Shown here in pieces: positions 15,120 to 17,088 of a stretch of 17,088 nt of DNA. Source of the DNA: JAEZKC01 sp046538945 (GTDB taxonomy: Bacteria; Fibrobacterota; Chitinivibrionia; Chitinivibrionales; Chitinispirillaceae); NCBI GenBank assembly GCA_046538945.1, contig JBKHHW010000062.1, forward strand, positions 1 through 17,088, written 5' to 3'. The position numbers and the translations under genes were made by a program. The notes beneath the pieces were generated by a model. It was given only the letters and a program-made list of their open reading frames with translations. It was not told the origin of the DNA and made no database searches. Positions within the stretch are counted from its first letter, which is position 1. The number at the start of each line of letters is the position of its first letter.

Positions 15120-16109
15120 TTACTCTTTCCGGATCAGTTTTTCCCACCACCACTTGTTGGAAAGGTACCAGTCGATGGTCTTTTTTATTCCCACTTCAAA
15201 TGTCACGGATGGAGACCAGCCCAGCTCCTGCTTGATTTTTGAAGCGTCTATCGCATAGCGTCTGTCATGACCCAGACGGTCTTCAACATAGGTGATAAGG
15301 CTTTCGGGCTTGCCCAGCTCCGAGAGGATGATCTTTACTATATCGATGTTGTGCTTTTCGTTGTTTCCACCGATATTGTAGACCTCGCCGGGCTTTCCGT
15401 TGAAAAGCACCGTTTCCACCGCCTTACAGTGATCACAGACATAGAGCCAGTCCCGCACATTCATCCCGTCACCGTAGACTGGGAGGGGTTTGTCATTGAG
15501 GGCATTGGTGATCATCAGCGGAATGAGCTTTTCGGGGTACTGGAAAGGACCGTAATTGTTGGAACAGCGTGTAATTACCGCAGGAAACCCGAAGGTCTCG
15601 TAATAGGAACGTACGAGCAGGTCACTTCCTGCTTTACTTGCCGAGTAGGGGCTGTTGGGAGCAAGAGGGGTGGTTTCGGTGAAGTATCCGGTTTTTCCAA
15701 GCGTTCCGTAGACCTCGTCTGTAGACACATGCACGAAACGTCTGGAGGAATCGTTTCCCCACTTCTCTCTTGCGGCCTGGAGAAGCACCTGCGTTCCCAA
15801 AACGTTTGTAGTCACGAACTGGGCCGGGCCGGTGATGCTCTTGTCCACGTGACTTTCAGCCGCGAAGTGAACCACCGCATCGAAGTCGTTTTCGGCAAAC
15901 AGCTTTTCCACCGCGGCCTTGTCGCAGATGTCCCCTTTAACAAAGGTGTAGCGGGGGTTGTCCTTCACCTCTAAAAGGTTGTCGGGGTTGCCTGCATAGG
16001 TAAGAAGATCAAAGTTCACGATGGAAACATCTTCTCTGCCCTGAAGCAGAGTGATTACGAAATTGGAACCGATGAATCCGGCTCCGCCGGTGACCAGGAT
16101 GTTCTTCAT
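15120..16109 (-). CDS. rfbB: RfbB (RmlB), dTDP-glucose 4,6-dehydratase
   Basis: This enzyme converts dTDP-glucose to dTDP-4-keto-6-deoxyglucose, the second step of dTDP-L-rhamnose synthesis for surface polysaccharide. The 329-aa product is an extended short-chain dehydrogenase: NAD-binding TGGAGFIG (7-14), the RmlB-specific catalytic STDEVYG (129-135), and YSASK (155-159) with the catalytic tyrosine and lysine. NNYGPFQYPEKLIPLM further on is also typical of RmlB. The start ATG (16109) shares one base with the rfbD stop (TAATG), and GGAGAG lies at 16118-16123, so the two are coupled. It ends convergently with the nif operon and has no functional link to it. Confidence 0.95.
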   Translation of the reverse strand: MKNILVTGGAGFIGSNFVITLLQGREDVSIVNFDLLTYAGNPDNLLEVKDNPRYTFVKGDICDKAAVEKLFAENDFDAVVHFAAESHVDKSITGPAQFVTTNVLGTQVLLQAAREKWGNDSSRRFVHVSTDEVYGTLGKTGYFTETTPLAPNSPYSASKAGSDLLVRSYYETFGFPAVITRCSNNYGPFQYPEKLIPLMITNALNDKPLPVYGDGMNVRDWLYVCDHCKAVETVLFNGKPGEVYNIGGNNEKHNIDIVKIILSELGKPESLITYVEDRLGHDRRYAIDASKIKQELGWSPSVTFEVGIKKTIDWYLSNKWWWEKLIRKE

Positions 16110-16990
16110 TACCTGTTCTCTCCTTTACTTGCAGATTCTTTTTCCGCGGCCAGAAACTGTCTGAATGCGTCTTTCCATTCAGGCATGATATTCAGCCCCA
16201 GTGTTTTGAGTTTTTTGTTTTCGAGGACGCTGTTGACCGGGCGGGGAGCAGGTCGGGGAAACTCCTCTGTCGTACAGGGTTCCACTCTGACATCGATTCC
16301 CGAGGCGTTGATGATCTCCTCCGCAAAGTCAAACCAGCTGCAGGAGCCCTCACTGGTGCAGTGATAGACTCCGTATTCACCACTGTCCAGGACCTTGAGC
16401 ACCTGTCTGCAGACGCTCACCGTCCAGGTGGGACTGCCGATCTGATCATTGACGACTCTGAGCGGTTTCCCCTCTTCTCTGTTTTTCAGGCCGAACCGGC
16501 GGATACTTTTAACAAAGTTGTTCCCGTTTACTCCGTAAAGCCAGGCAATCCTGAATATCATATGCCTGTTCCATACTGAAGCGATCCGGCGCTCACCCTC
16601 CAGTTTTGATTTACCATATACGGAGTTGGGACCAGGAGTATCTTCTTCGGTATAAGGCCTGTCCAGATCCCCGCTGAAAACGTAGTCGGTACTGATGTGG
16701 ACCAGAAGCGCATCCGATTCTTTGGCGGCCCGGGCCAGATTGGCGCTCCCGTCTGCGTTGAGAGCAAACGCCTGGTCCTGTTTTTCCTCGCACAGATCAA
16801 CTGCAGTAAAAGCGGCACAGTTTACGATCACATCAGGCCTCACACTTTTCACCGTTTCCAGTACCGATTCCGGGCTGGTAATATCAATCTGAGGATAATC
16901 CAGCGCGGCAGTATCATGACCCTGAAGGTTGGCCTCCTTCACGAAATCAGAACCGAGCTGTCCCCCTGAGCCTACAATCAGAAGTTTCAT
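16109..16990 (-). CDS. rfbD: RfbD (RmlD), dTDP-4-dehydrorhamnose reductase
   Basis: RfbD reduces dTDP-4-dehydrorhamnose to dTDP-L-rhamnose, the last step of the pathway. The 293-aa product has the NADPH-binding GSGGQLG (7-13), VNCAAFTAVD (56-65), STDYVF (100-105) and the catalytic YGKSK (125-129). Length and motifs fit RmlD well. It seems to be the first gene of its transcript, since about 100 bases of non-coding sequence precede it and rfbB overlaps its end. rfbA and rfbC are not in the window and must be elsewhere. The ribosome site before the ATG (AAGAAG) is weak. Confidence 0.94.
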   Translation of the reverse strand: MKLLIVGSGGQLGSDFVKEANLQGHDTAALDYPQIDITSPESVLETVKSVRPDVIVNCAAFTAVDLCEEKQDQAFALNADGSANLARAAKESDALLVHISTDYVFSGDLDRPYTEEDTPGPNSVYGKSKLEGERRIASVWNRHMIFRIAWLYGVNGNNFVKSIRRFGLKNREEGKPLRVVNDQIGSPTWTVSVCRQVLKVLDSGEYGVYHCTSEGSCSWFDFAEEIINASGIDVRVEPCTTEEFPRPAPRPVNSVLENKKLKTLGLNIMPEWKDAFRQFLAAEKESASKGENR

Positions 16991-17019
16991 ACTATTCTTC
17001 TTTGCTTGGGTTTACAGTG

Positions 17020-17032
17020 CTAAACGGTTTAG
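17020..17032. promoter_or_regulatory. Perfect palindrome upstream of rfbD, operator-like
   Basis: CTAAACGGTTTAG is a 6+1+6 perfect inverted repeat, 30 bases before the rfbD start. Its shape, A/T-rich arms around a central CG, resembles LacI-family operators. On the minus strand a weak sigma-70-like pair, TTGTAC then TATTTT at 16 bases, lies just upstream of it, so a bound repressor would block early transcription. The function is inference. Confidence 0.35.
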
Positions 17033-17042
17033 GAAAATACAA

Positions 17043-17061
17043 TTGTGCGCACTACGTACAA
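17043..17061. promoter_or_regulatory. Imperfect 19-base palindrome upstream of rfbD
   Basis: TTGTGCGCACTACGTACAA has 7-base arms (TTGTGCG and CGTACAA) that match as reverse complements except at one position, around a 5-base centre. It overlaps the candidate -35 region of rfbD on the minus strand. It may be a regulator site; the regulator is unknown. Confidence 0.3.
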
Positions 17062-17088
17062 AAACTACCCAACCATTTTTGTTCTGGG

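Noticed and set aside
15267..15974. A 235-codon + strand open frame opposite rfbB
   Set aside because: The minus-strand RfbB has all expected motifs; the opposing frame has none.
1..17088. CRISPR array, tRNA or rRNA genes, insertion sequences, or phage genes
   Set aside because: I saw no regularly spaced direct repeats, no tRNA-like cloverleaf, no rRNA stretch and no transposase, integrase or phage-like protein anywhere in the window.

Overview
This window is a compact molybdenum-nitrogenase island, followed by the convergent end of a dTDP-rhamnose gene pair. The host looks like an anaerobic or microaerophilic Gram-negative bacterium: nif transcription is of the sigma-54/NifA kind, ModA has a signal peptide without a visible lipobox, and dTDP-rhamnose genes lie next door. 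The nitrogenase itself is of the Clostridium/Chlorobium/methanogen-like kind: NifD has an insertion of about 50 residues, NifK lacks the N-terminal extension, and nifI1-nifI2 sit between nifH and nifD. Such clusters occur in Chlorobi, Desulfobacterota, Spirochaetota, Fibrobacterota and Firmicutes; the sequence alone does not let me choose a phylum.

Layout. 1-1680: a NifA-type activator (GAF, AAA+ and Fis-like HTH domains) with a -24/-12 sigma-54 promoter match right at its 5' end. 1681-2083: a 403-base AT-rich non-coding region with a probable nifA terminator, several short inverted repeats and a near-consensus sigma-54 promoter for nifH. 2084-15017: a run of genes on the + strand, nifH-nifI1-nifI2-nifD-nifK-nifE-nifN-nifB-fdx(2Fe-2S)-nifV-modA-modB-modC-GNAT. 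Most are separated by 0-35 bases and each has its own ribosome-binding site. The only sizeable gap is nifK-nifE (about 230 bases), which holds a long-range inverted repeat and an orphan Shine-Dalgarno. 15018-15119: convergent intergenic with a probable terminator. 15120-16990 (- strand): rfbB and rfbD, overlapping by one base. 16991-17088: the rfbD upstream region with two palindromes.

How the genes work together. NifA with sigma-54 would turn on the operon. NifH and NifDK are the enzyme; NifB makes the Fe-S core of FeMo-co, NifEN is the scaffold on which it matures, NifV supplies homocitrate, and ModABC imports molybdate. The thioredoxin-fold 2Fe-2S ferredoxin is a likely redox partner. NifI1/NifI2 would switch NifDK off post-translationally when ammonium is plentiful. 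The GNAT acetyltransferase at the operon end has no obvious textbook role in nitrogen fixation. No nifS, nifU, nifX, nifW, nifZ, nifQ, draT, draG or modE is present here.

The core system is well known. The less explained parts are the nifK-nifE intercistronic structure, the promoter/start arrangement at nifA, the activator-site question upstream of nifH, and the operon-embedded GNAT.
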